In this document: positions 1-13,043 of the stretch, piece after piece
Numbering within the stretch: the stretch's first letter is position 1
How the letters are laid out: each line of letters begins with the position of its first letter
Source: Alisma plantago-aquatica
Lineage: Eukaryota; Streptophyta; Magnoliopsida; Alismatales; Alismataceae
DNA: 64,000 nucleotides
Direction of reading: 5' to 3'
NCBI GenBank assembly: GCA_963693085.1
Contig: OY856409.1
Span: 1,338,172,915-1,338,236,914, forward strand
Notes under the pieces: generated by a model
Told to the model about the DNA's origin: nothing
Database searches by the model: none
What the model saw: only the letters and a program-made list of their open reading frames with translations
Program-made: the position numbers and the translations under genes

Positions 1-2240
1 GTTCTATGGTTAATGAGGAAAAATTAACTAGTATCAATAATTATTTATATATACTTTATGGAATACCAAATACTGTATATAATATATAAATAATTATCTG
101 TGTAATAAATATAACAAGTACATAGGTAATGAGAAAATAAAAACCAATACCTGTAAATAATAATTTACTCCATGGGATATCAAACAGTATTATATTATGT
201 ATTAAGAACTAAATCTATAACAAATATAGCAACAACATAGTCTATATGTGTATATATTATATGTGTGGATGTACGTAGATTCTTTTCTATTACAAGTGTA
301 ATATATGTTAGGAAAGATAATGTCAAATGAAATATGATATTCTTAGTAGTACATGGTGTCACAATAAATTTACTTAAAATATTTTTAAAATATATGTATT
401 TTTTAAAATTTTATACATCAATAAGTATTTATTAAAATAATGTAATATCATGTATCTTATGAAATTAATTCTTAAAATTATACTTCTATTAACAAGTTGT
501 GCAAATATTGTTCCTCTAAGTTATATATAGTATTTCATCATGATGTCAAAGACAACAAACTTTTTATAAATACCTAATTTCCAGCGCAATATAGAAATGG
601 CAATCCTAATAATTTAGTGAACAACATATTGTCACAACACTTATTGATTTATTATATAAAATTAATAAATGGGTTTAACACCATCATAAGTATCTTTATT
701 TAACAACAAATTTCTATAGTGTTGTTTCCTTAATTTTTAAATAATAATAGTAATTTTTCTATTGTATTACTTATATATTCAATTTTTTTAACTTTATGTT
801 GCTTTTTAATTACTTGAGTTGTCAAATTCATCAAGTAGGAAATTTCTTGTTTGATCTTAAAAAATATATAATAATCTAGGTCACCATTTCAAACTCATCT
901 TAAATGTAAAAAAAATCATAAATGTATGTAGAATGTTATAATATACATACACAGTAATATATATACACAGATCCAAAATTAAGTACTCCACCAAGTGATG
1001 AATTATGTCTTCAAACTCCATTTTCATTTATATAAGATCCATCTATTTTCCTCTCTAGATCCAAGTAAATAGGTCAATTGAGACATGTTGACACTCAAAT
1101 AAATTCTACATATGTACTTAACATCACTTTTATTTGTGCCCCCCTTCATCAGGGGGCTGGATCTGCCACTTTAGCTTTAGAAAAACGGCAAGCTATATCT
1201 TTTATTATGGTTGACGATAATGGCTTCTAAATAATCATTTACTACTTTTTTTTAGAGTTCAATGTAAATCTTTTGATTTTATCTTAGCTCTATCCTATTG
1301 TTAAGGGACGTGTCTCCCCCAAGACTATTATAGTTATTTCATTTGTCCTTTTCTTAGCTCATCATTGTGATGATACTCCTGAACACACGCCGTTCTAGAG
1401 TGGTCATCTTGTAGTTCCATATTTGCAGACGGTTATGTTTGCAAATCAATATTTAGTATATGGACTTTTTATTAAAAAAAATTGTTATTTTATATGTGGT
1501 CAATTTATCTAATATATTTTTAAAGTCAAATAATCTAATGATCCTGAAGCATTTTTATGGTTGTTATATATAAATACCATCTCTTTCTTGTTTTAGCCAA
1601 ATTTTTGCACATTTCTAAAATTCATAGATCGGTCCAACCTTAACTAAGTGATTAGATATATAAGATGGCAAAATTGAAAAGAAAACTTATTTTATATTTC
1701 TAATATATACACGTGCCAATTATAGGAAAATCTTCATAGAAGTGTGGGTAATAAATTTAATTGCGCTTGCTATGGAAAAATTTTATAGCCTAAAAATAAA
1801 ATATTAGATGTAGACGATGGTAACATAAAGTTGTTAACTAAGGTGCATCTTCTAAATAATTAGTTTTAGTCTTCTGTTAGAATGACACAAAGGCATACTT
1901 GAAAAATAAATAGATAGATGTTAAATAAGAACAATATCATAAAAAATGACATCTGATTGTATTAGTATCTAGGTTGTTGTGTGTTAAAGGTGCTTAAAAA
2001 GAGAAATTACATCATCGGTCCATATTCAGAAAATATCAAAGACAAAGGTGACAGTTTGTCACACAAGTTGTGTCGCTTTTATGCACCTTTTGTGCAGCAA
2101 CAACAAAGCTTGCTTGGTCTATTTTTAAAGTTATTCTAACAGATGCTATCAAAAGAGAAATTCATGTGTGGTCTACCTATGTGTGTTTTCTATTTGTCTA
2201 ATGGTTTGTTTTATTTTTGTTTAACTTTTTTTGCCACCAA
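1..2240. other. AT-rich intergenic DNA, no gene seen
   Basis: I see no supported coding region, RNA gene or complete mobile element here. The DNA is strongly AT-rich, with many short A and T runs. A short GC-richer stretch near 1138-1195 (runs of C, then of G) and a T-rich stretch near 2220-2280 stand out. The T-rich stretch may be the poly(A) end of the minus-strand LINE that follows. It could be old, unrecognisable transposon sequence. Confidence 0.5.
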
Positions 2241-2507
2241 AATTCCCTTTTTTCATTTTTATAAATTTTTTGTACAATGGTGTAAAAAGAGACTATCGAA
2301 TTTATAGTCTATCCGGAAAGGAAAAGAGAGAAATAATCTGGCACGCAGGCCAAAGAGATACACATTACATAAAACTATCAAAATAGAGGTAATATTCAAA
2401 GAAAGAACTACCACAACCAAAAGTCAAGTCTTCAGACCCACCATGGAAGAGAGCACATAATGACCCACTTTAAGAATTCCACACAAGCAGAGAACTCATG
2501 TATAAAG

Positions 2508-2776
2508 TACTTTCATACAGACAGTATAGAGTTCTCCCTATCTTCATGCACACTGATGTTCCTCTCCCACCAAACATAGGGAGCTAAAGATCAAGAAATA
2601 AAGCTTCAGAATATCACCCTGAATATTACATTGGATCGGCGAAAAGCATAACCAACAATTCCACAAATCAAGTATGCCAAAAACTAGATCAATCTTGCAT
2701 ATTATGCTTCCACACAGAAGATATAGGATTTTTCTTGTCTTCATGTACTTTAAAATTTCTTTCCCCACAAATGTGG
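2508..2776 (-). repeat. Duplicated C-terminal LINE motif (two units about 195 bp apart)
   Basis: Two blocks, 2508-2580 and 2702-2776, share the same minus-strand pattern. One reads ICGERNFKVHEDKKNPI. The other reads W-ERNISVHEDRENSI after frame adjustment. This W-x-ERN-x-x-H block normally occurs once near the C-terminus of plant LINE proteins. Either a local duplication or two overlapping truncated copies would explain it. Confidence 0.45.
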
Positions 2777-3289
2777 TACATAACACGCATAAGAAGAAAT
2801 TTATCATTTTTTAAAGTAACATTCAGAACCTCGGGCCAAGAACTAAAATTGAAATTCACCCCAAGATCCCTCTCTGAGTTAAATCAAAGCTCCTTTGTGA
2901 AGGCAAAAAAAAGAGAATATGCTCAATCAATTCACATGAAGCATGTAGAAGGGGTAGAGATCCCCCTCCTTCTAGAATAGTCAAACATGAGCAACTTATT
3001 ATGAGCAATGTTCTAGAATTTGATTTGAAATCTTCATGGAAAATTATCTTTCTAAAGTCAAATAAAGATATCAATTTTAGGCTCTGAGTTCCTAATAGAA
3101 TTCTAAATACACTAGGAATCTTAATGATATTAAAATAAATATAATCATGGCCAACAGTGGGAGGGAAGTTCATGAGGAACTCATTCAAATTTTGTTGTTT
3201 CAGATCTTCAGAATAGCCCAATCACCATTGTAGAGATAGAGCTAATTCTATAGTTGGATGGATCTCTGAGCTTAAGAATAGCATCCTTT

Positions 3290-3480
3290 TTATGACTGAG
3301 AGAACCCACCCCAATCAAACCCGATATGATAAACTCTCGAGGCATGAGAGGGTGTGGTCTGGTCACCCTCCTTCCATGTCAAATCAGTGTGAATTACTTT
3401 CGCATAGTGCCTTCAGTGAGGTTCAAACCCAGGTCCTTCATTGGGACTTACCAAGTTCTTACAACCACATGATCACATAG
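3290..3480 (-). mobile_element. SINE-like insertion inside the LINE remnant
   Basis: The LINE reading is interrupted here by about 190 bp with no LINE similarity. On the minus strand the piece starts near 3480 with a box A-like stretch (GTGGTTGTAAGAA). About 35-40 nt later it has a box B-like GGGTTTGAACCTC, which is the spacing of an internal pol III promoter in tRNA-derived SINEs. I found no clear target duplication or A-rich tail, so this rests on promoter-like boxes and the break in the LINE. It could instead be unrelated filler DNA. Confidence 0.35.
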
Positions 3481-4269
3481 ATAAGGTTTATTAGGAAGCC
3501 AAGGAACTAACCACAAGAAATTATTTTTGCCATCACAAACAAAAATTTGGTACGATCCAGGAGCTTAGGTCTACTATCCAAAATCTTATGGAATAACCAT
3601 GACATAGAAAAAATTGGTACAATAAACCAAACAGAAGATTTAACAAAATACCTTTCACTGACCCATTTGACTTAAAGGGTGTCCTTCTCATGAGCAACAT
3701 CCCAACAAATCAAAAGGAGGCAAGCACGATAAACTTCATAGATGTTCCTTATGACAAGGCCCCCTACGCATTTGGGAGTTGTGACTTTCTTTCATTTCAC
3801 TTAATGAAGCTGAGATTTCTCATCATTTTTACCCCAAAGAAAATCCCTATAAAGTCTTTTAATCTTCTCCATTATCAATTTTGGAATAGGAAAAGAATAG
3901 AACCAATAAAGATAGGCTGTGCTTAAAGTTGACTAAATGAGTTCCAATCTACCTACAAAAGCAAGCAACTTAGACTTCCAGCCTTGCAATTTTCATTTAA
4001 CTTTATCCACAAGAGCATAACAAGTCAACCTGGGAATTCTACCAATCACTGAGTGGATACCAAGATAAGTTGAAGGGAGATTGCATTCCTTAAAAGATAG
4101 AATATCATTTATATCTACCCTCAAACTTGACATATTACCAAAGTTTTCCATAACATTGAGAATGATAGTGGCATTTTTGTTGCTAGATTCAAGGATGATC
4201 ATCAAATCATCATTCTAAGAAACCCTTGTAGGAATAAGATGATTAGCTTCAACAGTTGATAACATCACA

Positions 4270-4560
4270 TTTTGTGAACTTTTTGCACATGTTTTGTTCA
4301 TATTTTAGCACTCCTTTTTATGGACTTTTCTATTTATTTGAGTAGTTTTTGGACGAAATCTGGATTTGATACCCCTTCCTACTCCATGAGGTCACACCAC
4401 GTCATGACCACGACAATAGCCCAAAGATGTCTCGCTCGGGACAGAAGCCCAGGGCCAACAAGGTCTAGTCACGATCATGACATTGAAGGAGTTATAAACG
4501 AGCATGAACGACTCACACCATGGTCGTGACCAAGACGACCCTATTGGCTAAATTGGACAT
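4270..4560. other. Unclassified segment with CACGACCATGG-type inverted motifs
   Basis: There is no coding signal. The stretch has repeated TCACGA-CATGAC and GGTCGTGACC motifs, which resemble motifs seen in the LTRs of some plant Ty3/gypsy (Tat/Athila) elements. That resemblance is from memory and weak. No termini were found. Confidence 0.2.
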
Positions 4561-5349
4561 GAACACACTCTTTGTTCTGATGATGACAAACATTTCATAC
4601 TTGTGGATCTAACGTACTATTTGAGTATTTTAGGGTTCAAGGTAATAAGGAGATCCTACTAAGTGAAAAGTTGAAGATCAATACAAATTGAAGATAAAAT
4701 GTGCTTAATTGTTTATGTTTTCATGATTGTAATCAAATTTAAACACTTGTACAAAGATATAATGTACAAGTACTTAGACATCATGTAAATCAAGTGTTAT
4801 ATCTTCCCTATCCACTTACAACCCTCAGCTAGAATCCCCCCTAGAGTTAGAGTCACTATCATTCATTAAAACACACACTTAATAGGTGGTTCAAAAGACT
4901 AAAATAGGGACATCCTTGGTCGAGAAACTAGTCGACCGAGACACACTCAGTCGAATTTTTTATCAACCGAGAACCATCTCAGTTGAACATTTGAGCATTG
5001 TTCAAAACTTTACACATTTGTGCTCTAAAATGGGCTTCGGTCAAAAATATTGTCGACCAAGCAAAACCCAGTCCAACGCTTATGATTGTTAGACAAAGTG
5101 GTATGGAGTTCAGAGTTGGAAATATACGTTGATATACCTTTTCCTTAAACCCAAGTTTGGTCGAAGAAATGCTTGAATGAGACATAGTTCGGTCCATAAA
5201 CTTGTTGACCGAGCAGGGTTTTGGATCGTTCTTTTAAGTACAAACAAGTTAGTTATTGCTAGCTAACTATTGTATACCTAACGGCTAGTTAATCAGTAAG
5301 AACACTCTAGAAACTCCCTAGAACGTCCCTGAGTACTTGCAAACCATTC

Positions 5350-5360
5350 CTATAAATAGG
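5350..5360 (+). promoter_or_regulatory. TATA box of the LTR remnant
   Basis: CTATAAATAGG is a near-consensus plant TATA box. It lies in the GC-richer middle of the LTR-like block and is followed by a leader-like sequence. Activity is inferred only from the motif. Confidence 0.45.
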
Positions 5361-5680
5361 AAAGGCCTTAAGACACATAAAGCACCTAAGCTACACTTGA
5401 GAATCCATTCTAGTGAGCAACAAAGCTGAGCAACACTTGCCATCTTGTTCATCAAGCTCCAAATTCATGTCCTATAGCCATAGCCTCTTAGACACCATCA
5501 AGAAACGTCCATCCTAAGTGGTTTGAGAGATCTAACGCTTGATATAGGATCAAAAGCATAATATGCTATTAGTGTAATTCCTTTCTTCCAATCCTCATTC
5601 ACAGGTTAAAGCTACTTGTGCTCCTTGGCTACTCCAAGTTGTGGAGGTTGCTTGAGGGAGCTTGATTGGAGCTACTTCTT

Positions 5681-5720
5681 AGTGGACTGACAACCTTTGA
5701 TTCAAAGGTTGGAACCACTC
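5681..5720. repeat. Two-tier inverted repeat (hairpin)
   Basis: The arms AACCTTTGA (5692-5700) and TCAAAGGTT (5702-5710) are perfectly complementary around a single base. An outer pair, AGTGG and CCACT, flanks them. It lies at the end of the LTR-like block, 10 bp before the E0 LTR. Confidence 0.6.
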
Positions 5721-5730
5721 TAAATCGAAG

Positions 5731-5997
5731 TGTAAGGACCCTGACCCATTTTGGGATAACCCTATTTGTTTTTTATAAGTATGTTTCTTAGCACCTTGCT
5801 CTAATCATCTGAGATATAATTAGGGCATGTTGGAAGCTTAAAGTTTCATGTTTGATCTTGTTTGGATGATGCTTGTGTTTTGTGATGAGGTTTTAGTGTA
5901 ATTTGCAATTCACCCAGATTAGGGGTTGATGTGCAAGTTTGCCACCTCTTGAGTGTTCCTTCTCTTTCTTGGAATCATCTAGAGGAGAGAGAGATGG
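5731..5997 (+). mobile_element. E0 retrotransposon, 5' LTR, first part
   Basis: The LTR begins TGTAAGGACCCTGACC. This matches the start of the E2 LTR read on its own strand (TGTAACATCCCTGACC) and resembles that of E1 (TGTGAGACCCCTAACC). The LTR is cut after 267 bp by element A1 and resumes at 16613-16618. The expected flanking duplication of E0 upstream is CGAAG (5726-5730). Its partner lies outside the window. Confidence 0.75.
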
Positions 5998-8900
5998 TGT
6001 CACACCCACATCCCATGATTACCACTAATAAGGAGATTAGGGCATGACTATGAGGATTACATTTAATACAAAGTTCACTCCCGATTTTTCCCTTCTTTTT
6101 CAAACTCTTTGTTTTCTCGCATTCAATCGCATAAACAAACTTTACAAGAGAATTAAACTTTTATTACTCTAATATGATCTCAACATTAATGATTCACATC
6201 CATACATTCATTCTATTTCTCACACTTCCATGTACATACGACATGATAATCAACTACATTCTATCTTATCAAGGAAACAAAGATACAAAACATCATTTAT
6301 AGCTCTCTCACATCTATACTAGGACCTAGAGTGTTAGGGACTGCTTGAACTTAACTAATCTCATATTGAACTCATGTGGTATATCTACTCTGATGCTTTG
6401 ACCTTCTTCAAGTCCACATGGTTTCCCTAAAAATTTTGAGTAGAGGGGTGATCCTACTCGCTCAGTGAATGAGTACTTCAAAGAAACAGTCTAAAGCACT
6501 AATATAATTACAGATATACCTTTGAGAAATTGATATCAATTATAACAACATTAATTTCTACACTGAGAAGATCTAAAAAAATATAGTTAAAATAACAGAG
6601 AATGTAAATATTGCATTTAAAGAACAACTACAACACAACTGTACTCCAATTCTTCTTAACTCTTTTTATTTATAAGAAACTCTTTAAACATATGTGATCA
6701 TATTTTAGCTTATGCCCTGATCATATGCAGCGTACTCTACATATGAAGACTCACAGTGCACTATGATCACACCATACAAGACTTAGCCGACACACCCGAG
6801 AATGCTAAGTCTGACTACGTCACTAGTCTGCAACAGTGTAATGGGACTTTGGCCTCTGGACTCCTCCTCTAACTTGAGCACACAGGCGAAGAGTCAAGCC
6901 ACCTGTTGGCTTTTCTGTACTCTAGTTCTACCAGGATCTCTGGTTGATGTTGGACACTACATACTGTATTTTTAAGAGACTTCCACTAGGGCTTCGTCCC
7001 CCGTACCACCTATTAGTACGTTCCGACCCCCGTATACTAGACACTTCCAGGGTTAGGTCATTTCATCCCTAAGGCGCAGACCTCACATAGGGATTCTACG
7101 GTGTCAGGGCTCCTAAGTCTATTATAACTTGATTATACCTTTCTCTTAGACTGATTTCTTTTAACTCTGTATCTTACTGACTACTCAGACTACTGAAATG
7201 AATTCACTGATAATACTGAACTGAATGCATAACATATTGTTTACCCTTTTCTTAGGGTTTCTCCTTACTCATGCACATATAGCATTTCTCTTGTATTCAA
7301 ACATATATCATGTCTACTAAACAAGTATTCTTATTCAACATTTCACACATATATGCATGGCATCAATAACATCGCAATCTAGGGCATGTCATATCTTTCC
7401 ACTTGCAATAGCATAATAACTTATCATTTCATGACAAGTATTTGAATTAGAGAATCTGAATCACATAAACAAATCATACATGCATATAAGATAATATTCA
7501 GCTAAAAACCCACAATATCACATTAATCATCTCAATCAGCCATTTAATACTAAATTAGATATGTATACTTTTAAAAGCATACTAGATTGGGTTTCCATCC
7601 TTGATTACTTGCTATTCTATGAAAATCAGAAACTCTATTGTCTATATATCAAAACAAAGAGATCAAACATGTAGAATTGAATGCACTAGGAACATAAGTA
7701 AGATCAATTAAGCTTAAATCGGAATTTTAGCAATAATGTTGTTCAAGCACTCGAATAAATTAATAATTTAGATCTTCAGAAGATTCCCAATCAACTTATA
7801 AATTCTATATTATTCAAGATACATGGATATCTATATCCATGTCATCATATAAGCAATTTTGGATCATAGTTAGAATATGGTTTGAGGTATACTATAAATT
7901 GAATTCAAAAACAATTCTTTTCATTTATTATCATCTAGGCAGAAATCGAGAATATCAACTAAATCATCTAATTGTGTAAAATTGATTAAATAAAGTCTAT
8001 CATGTCAAGAAATTCCTTTCAAATGGATTTCACGATATCTATTCGTAAATATCCAACTTTCCTCACATCTAGGGTTTCTCCCTCTTTACTAAGATATCAA
8101 ACAAACACTATTCACCTTAAATGTAATCCAAGATAGTATTTGACATATATGTACTATGAATTCAGATAAACAATCATTCATAACCAAGGGGATCCAGATA
8201 AACAAATTTCTCTATTTAATTATATAGCAATTTCAGCCATAGTCAAATTCCCTATATTTCAGTTTACTCTTATAACCTTTGTGAATACTTAGGGAATTCT
8301 CATTAGGATATATTGTATACATTGATTTTATCATATGAAATTCATCCCAATAGAGGAAGAATCCATTTCATATCATTTTGCAATAACTTAGATCAAACAG
8401 ACAATTCAGGGTTTGTATCACATACTGAGCAATTAAAGATTATGGATGATTTAACCAATTTTCGTGTGATATACTGTTTAAAGGAAGTCCCCACTCACCC
8501 TAAAGTGTGAAACACCTTAAAAACGTAGCTCATCCCTGAAAATCTCGATCTCATATCAAATACCTAGCAATTCACCCAATTCTTCTTCCTTTCAACTCGG
8601 AAACCTAAAAATGAGGGATTATGAAGAAAGAATGAGAAAATGACTTGATTTGATATGATTTCGAATCAACTCAGGGGAGGGATGGAATCTTGACATGTGA
8701 GGGAAAATTCACCATGAAAGTCTATGCAAAGAAGCTAAACTTACTTGATTTCATCATTCCTCAGACTGCAAAACCCTAGATCAACATCTCCATCACATTC
8801 TCCTCTCAAACCCTAATTCTCCCTCTCTCTCTAGGATTTCATTTCTCTAGATTGAATCATGAATTATGAGAGCTCCTTGTGTGTTAGGTTGACCATATAG

Positions 8901-9550
8901 AGCAATTGAGTTGCTTGGGTCAATTGCACATTGACCCCTCACTATACTTTCTCTTATTTCAGCTAAATTTTCTGTTATAAAACTGTTATTGTAATTCGTC
9001 TACTGAATAGCTAACAGATCCTCCAAAAATTATGAAAATTTTATATGTTGTTTATGATTTTTCAGATCTCCGGTAAAAATTTTAGATCGTTTGGAGTTAC
9101 CAATAAATAAATAAAAATCAATCAATATACTACTAAACAATATTTTGTCAGCATGGTCGGTTGAAGTATATCTCGATCGAGAATGACTTTCAAAGAACGT
9201 CCAAATATTATGAAATTTTTCACTAAAATGCACGATTGAGTTATACATATTATATCCAAATTTGAATCCAATCAGACACATAAAATACTAAAAATCATTT
9301 AGTGAGACACTATACTTATCAAATTTTGTATTCATATGTCATCAAAATCCTAATTTGGGCCGATTAGGGTTTCCAAATCTTAAACCCTAATTATGTGAAT
9401 CAAAGTATGATTAAATATTCTCATTATATTTAAAACATCAAAACTTAACAACCATCACTAATCAATATTTAAAAATGATCAACTTAGTTAAGCATACAAT
9501 CATCCAAGTAAACCCTAGTTTACCAATTAAGCTCAGATGCAGTCATAACA
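5998..9550 (-). repeat. A1 left LTR (3' LTR of the element)
   Basis: This is a direct repeat of 13044-16612 with scattered substitutions. It contains a perfect 10-bp-arm inverted repeat (7821-7842), a hairpin ACTCGCTCAGTGAATGAGT at about 6457-6475 next to the shared TCACCC/TTTTTAGG block, and a pair of facing telo-box halves near 9349-9368. Confidence 0.85.
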
Positions 9551-9564
9551 ATTTCCCCCCCTTA
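9551..9564 (-). promoter_or_regulatory. A1 polypurine tract
   Basis: ATTTCCCCCCCCTT on the plus strand reads as a purine-rich AAGGGGGGGG tract on the element strand, directly abutting the LTR. Just inside it (minus strand) is TTTGGGGACGAAAC, the sequence that commonly precedes the PPT in plant gypsy elements. Confidence 0.75.
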
Positions 9565-12500
9565 AAATGTTTCGTCCCCAAAACATAAACGTGCAAGAAA
9601 CGTACATTCAAGGTTTATTTTAAGCTTCTGAAATCTTACATGTCATTATATTCTTCTATTTCATACTTGAATGCAGTTTTCAACATTAAGTCATTTATTT
9701 CTTTTCTAATCACAACATGTCTGAAACAGTTCTCAATGATAAAAACAAATTCTCTATGCCACAATCAATCATAGGATGGAGAGAGAAACAACCATTTCAA
9801 TATTTTCATACTCTTAAGGTGTTACCTCAACATTGATAATCTGATCCAAATATCTCAATTCATACGACTCAATATGTACTGTTGTTCTATGTTACCTCTA
9901 AGTCACAAAAGAGAGTTGTCCATGTTGTTTTGAATTTTACTATTGTGCTACTCAAATAGCAAAACAGTCTTGAGTTGGAAGACTAGATTCAACAACAATT
10001 GTACAATACTACTCACAACATCCCCATTGGATCATGGATGCATAAAGTGAAGCATTACCATCACATTCCATACTATTCTCAAGTATGAACCCACAGATAA
10101 TTCAAGGTATAACCATCCGGTTATAGCATACTAGGGATTCAACAATAGTAACAGAGTACTCCATGATTGTATTAGTCATTCAAGGACTATTCATACCCAA
10201 TTACCATCACTTGGTTTTATTAAAGCTAGGTATCACAAGCTATACCTCATTAGGGTTACATATCATTACAATAGGGTTATCATCCCTTCTATTCATATGA
10301 GTGAATAGGTAAGACTACCTTATTCAGGGTAACCCTTCATTTGTTCCATCATCATTCAACCCATATCACCATACCACAATTGTACAATACTAAGATGGAA
10401 CATTGGTATAAATGACTACAACTATTAGACACTTGTAATTAACATATTGCTTGCATAAGTAAACTAATATCATATGTAGAACCAATTTACATCCCTCATT
10501 ATACCTTCAACAAATTACACTTCTAAAAACAAATTCACATATTGCTAAAAGCCATTGTTTTCTCTTATTTCTCTCCTCATTCATTACTATTTGCTTTTGC
10601 TACTTATCCTTCTCATTTTAATCATGTAGATTAAACATCCCTAAAATCAAAACATACAAGGTACAAATAGATTACTCATCATTCTTGCTATCACTGCAAG
10701 AATTTATTTCATATCACACTTCACTCATATTGTATTTCTTCTTTTGTTCAAAACACACCTCTTATATTTCAAATCTATTTCTTATGTTTTTCTCTGAATC
10801 ATTTCCATATTATTTATCTACCTTTCATATTAGCTACCTTTAAATCCTAGATTACTATCAGTGCTAGTTTACTTCTCATAGGGAAAATCTCATAATCTTG
10901 TTTTATAGAAATGCTAGTATTGAAGGTCAAATCACTAATGATATCCCTTGAACTACTACAACTCTAAACATTCTAGGGTTCGGTCCTCATCTATAACATG
11001 ATGTTATTATGATATGACTTTACTCCCTTAATTTGAAATCCAAACTTTGGATCTCACAAGTTTTACTAAAGTCTTCCTTATCTCATCACTTGAATTTCCT
11101 TTCTCTTACTTGGCCATTTAGATATATTACATTCTCAATTTACCGTGCTAGGGTTTCATCATCATATTGTGTGCCATTATTACATTCACTAGATGTCTCT
11201 ACCATGGTGGTTATGCATAATATATGATTCATTTTCTTATCACTTCATTCCCACATTGCTCTAATTAAGGAAGATACGAAAGAGAAGATGATTCTGAGAC
11301 TTAAAATTCTTATCTTCAAACATTCCCTTAATACATTTTTTGTATGTAGGTTTAATTAGTTATCAACAAGGATACTTGACTAATTAGTACTTGATTGAAT
11401 CTTCTAACCTCTTTTTTTTATAATCTATATTACTCCATCATGTTTCAAACCCTTCCTTACTTTCCATAATCCTCTTACCATATACTACTATTCCACCTGT
11501 CATCCTTAACTTCTAGTTTTCTCTTATGATCATGTTGCTTCTTTGATGTGTATGATCATGTATACCATGTTGCATATATTTCTTTTCATACTTCTACTAA
11601 TGTGAAGTTAAAATTCTAAATCAATAATCTTTCTACTAGTTTCACCTCATGTTTAATACATTACATATCCTTAATTTTAAATCAAACAGATCATGCATGG
11701 GTCAAACTTAGTATATCTTTCAATCAAGTTTTTCCCTCCTGAATATAGTCTACCTTTATATCACTTATTCATTGGTTAAGCTACACTTTTGTTCTTATTT
11801 TAGAAACTAGTTTGTTGTTCTATAGAGACTTGGAATCCAAAGGTAGTAAGGATGAATGTATTAACTTCGTAATAAAGGTATACATTCCATGCTCTCAATT
11901 ATATCATAACCCTCATTTCTTAATCAAGCTCATCATTTCCAACATTTATCTTTTTTTTAACTTAGTTTCTTATCCTAGTATTGTGATTTACATGTTCATC
12001 TAATTCTCTTTACTTTAACTCTTCTGAAGACTCCTCCCTTATATTTACTTATTTTCTACTTAACATCTTTTCTTCTATTTTCCCTTTTCTTTGGAGTACA
12101 TAAAAACATTGTGCTCGATTATATAGTCCATTCCTCATGATTGATTCTTACTATCTTGGCCCTTACATACTTTTCTCATTTTTTTTTTCATATTTCATAT
12201 TTAAAGTTCATATAATACTAATACTTAAACTTAATCTGAACCTTATGTCGTGTTCCTTTATTTCCAATTAAGGGTTTCTCATATGAGGCCCCAAAGTTGG
12301 ATCTTAGATATCAGTTCCAACTTATTCTTAGCTATTCTAATCCTTTCCATATGTTTCAACATCTTAGTGTATGTACATTCTCACTATGATGTGGGTCTAA
12401 TTTATCCAGAGTCTACTCTTATTATATTTTCAATAGGAGTCATTACATCCCAGTAACACATCATGCCAGCCAGACCAGGCCAAACCTGCAGTCCTGAAGC

Positions 12501-13027
12501 CAATAGCTACTCAAGATTAACCAACTCCTACTTATTTCAAACATGTGGAAAGAATATCCACTTAGGGAAAAATCATTTAAAAATAACTTCTAGTCTACTT
12601 GATACAAAGAATAATTGAATCAACTTCATGATACATAACAATCTAAAAGAACCATACATATTCTACAAACTGATAATATGAATTCATGCATATAAGAGCA
12701 TTTCTATTGATCTCCAATCAAAAGCAATATAAAGCAAGAGTCGTATAACATTATATGTTTAATCTCTTACTCCTTCATTACTTTTTGGTCTCTTAACCCT
12801 AATATTTCTAGGGTTTCTCTCTAGCCCATCCTTCCTTTGTATACCTAGCCAGGGTATACATGGAAGAATAGACAGAGTAGCTTGACACTGGTTGATCCAA
12901 GTACTTAGATATCGGGCCAGGATATCCAAATACTCAAACCTCCCAGATATAACATCATACCATCTCCTATGTGCCACACTTATGACTCTAAATTACTAAC
13001 TTAATGGTCCCTGACAACTCAGCCTAA
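9565..13027 (-). other. A1 interior, non-coding
   Basis: No protein domain is recognisable. The longest minus-strand frame near the 5' end (12977-12759) is not open in A2 and has no domain. The segment at about 10015-10270 is homologous to part of the E1 LTR (25755-26005). Several plus-strand frames exist, but that is the antisense strand of the element. Confidence 0.75.
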
Positions 13028-13039
13028 GCTCTGATACCA
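13028..13039 (-). promoter_or_regulatory. A1 primer binding site (initiator-Met tRNA)
   Basis: The reverse complement is TGGTATCAGAGC, the standard match to the 3' end of plant initiator methionine tRNA. It lies 4 bp inside the right LTR, which is therefore the 5' LTR and sets the element strand. Confidence 0.85.
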
Positions 13040-13043
13040 AAGA

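Larger units (their letters stand above)
2240..4250 (-). pseudogene. Decayed L1-type LINE, 3' half (reverse transcriptase end and zinc-knuckle region)
   Basis: Read on the minus strand, several frames joined by stops and shifts match the second ORF of plant L1-like LINEs. At 4205-3993 there is NDDLMIILES (remnant of the F-A-D-D active-site block), then FGNMSSLRVDIN and LPSTYLGIHSVIGRIP. At about 4010-3850 there is KLQGWKSKLLAFVGRLELI followed by a PKL-I-KI-LYRDFLWG block. At 3690-3600 there is AHEKDTL-VKW and a W-DSRPKLLDR stretch. Near 2950-2900 there is an EHI-FF zinc-knuckle remnant. In the family these form the RT thumb and a C-terminal Cys/His region. The catalytic motif is damaged, the 5' half is absent, and stops are frequent, so this is a dead 5'-truncated copy. 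The 3' limit is approximate. Confidence 0.72.
4560..5725 (+). mobile_element. Probable solo or partial LTR (Ty1/copia-like)
   Basis: This is a non-coding block with LTR-like architecture. It starts with a GTTCTGATGATGACAAAC-type segment seen at the start of some plant copia (SIRE-type) LTRs. The middle has a GTCGACCGAG-rich repeat region (4915-5215). A good TATA box lies at 5351-5360. A transcript-leader-like stretch follows, then a strong hairpin near the end (5681-5720). No second LTR, PBS or polyprotein is present, and the exact ends are uncertain. E0 is inserted immediately downstream. Confidence 0.4.

Noticed and set aside
1138..1195. C-run/G-run inverted stretch as a possible DNA transposon end
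   Set aside because: No matching terminal repeat or target duplication was found.
12759..12977. Minus-strand frame just after the A1 PBS, a possible gag start
   Set aside because: No gag motif, and the frame is not preserved in A2, so the interior is best called non-coding.
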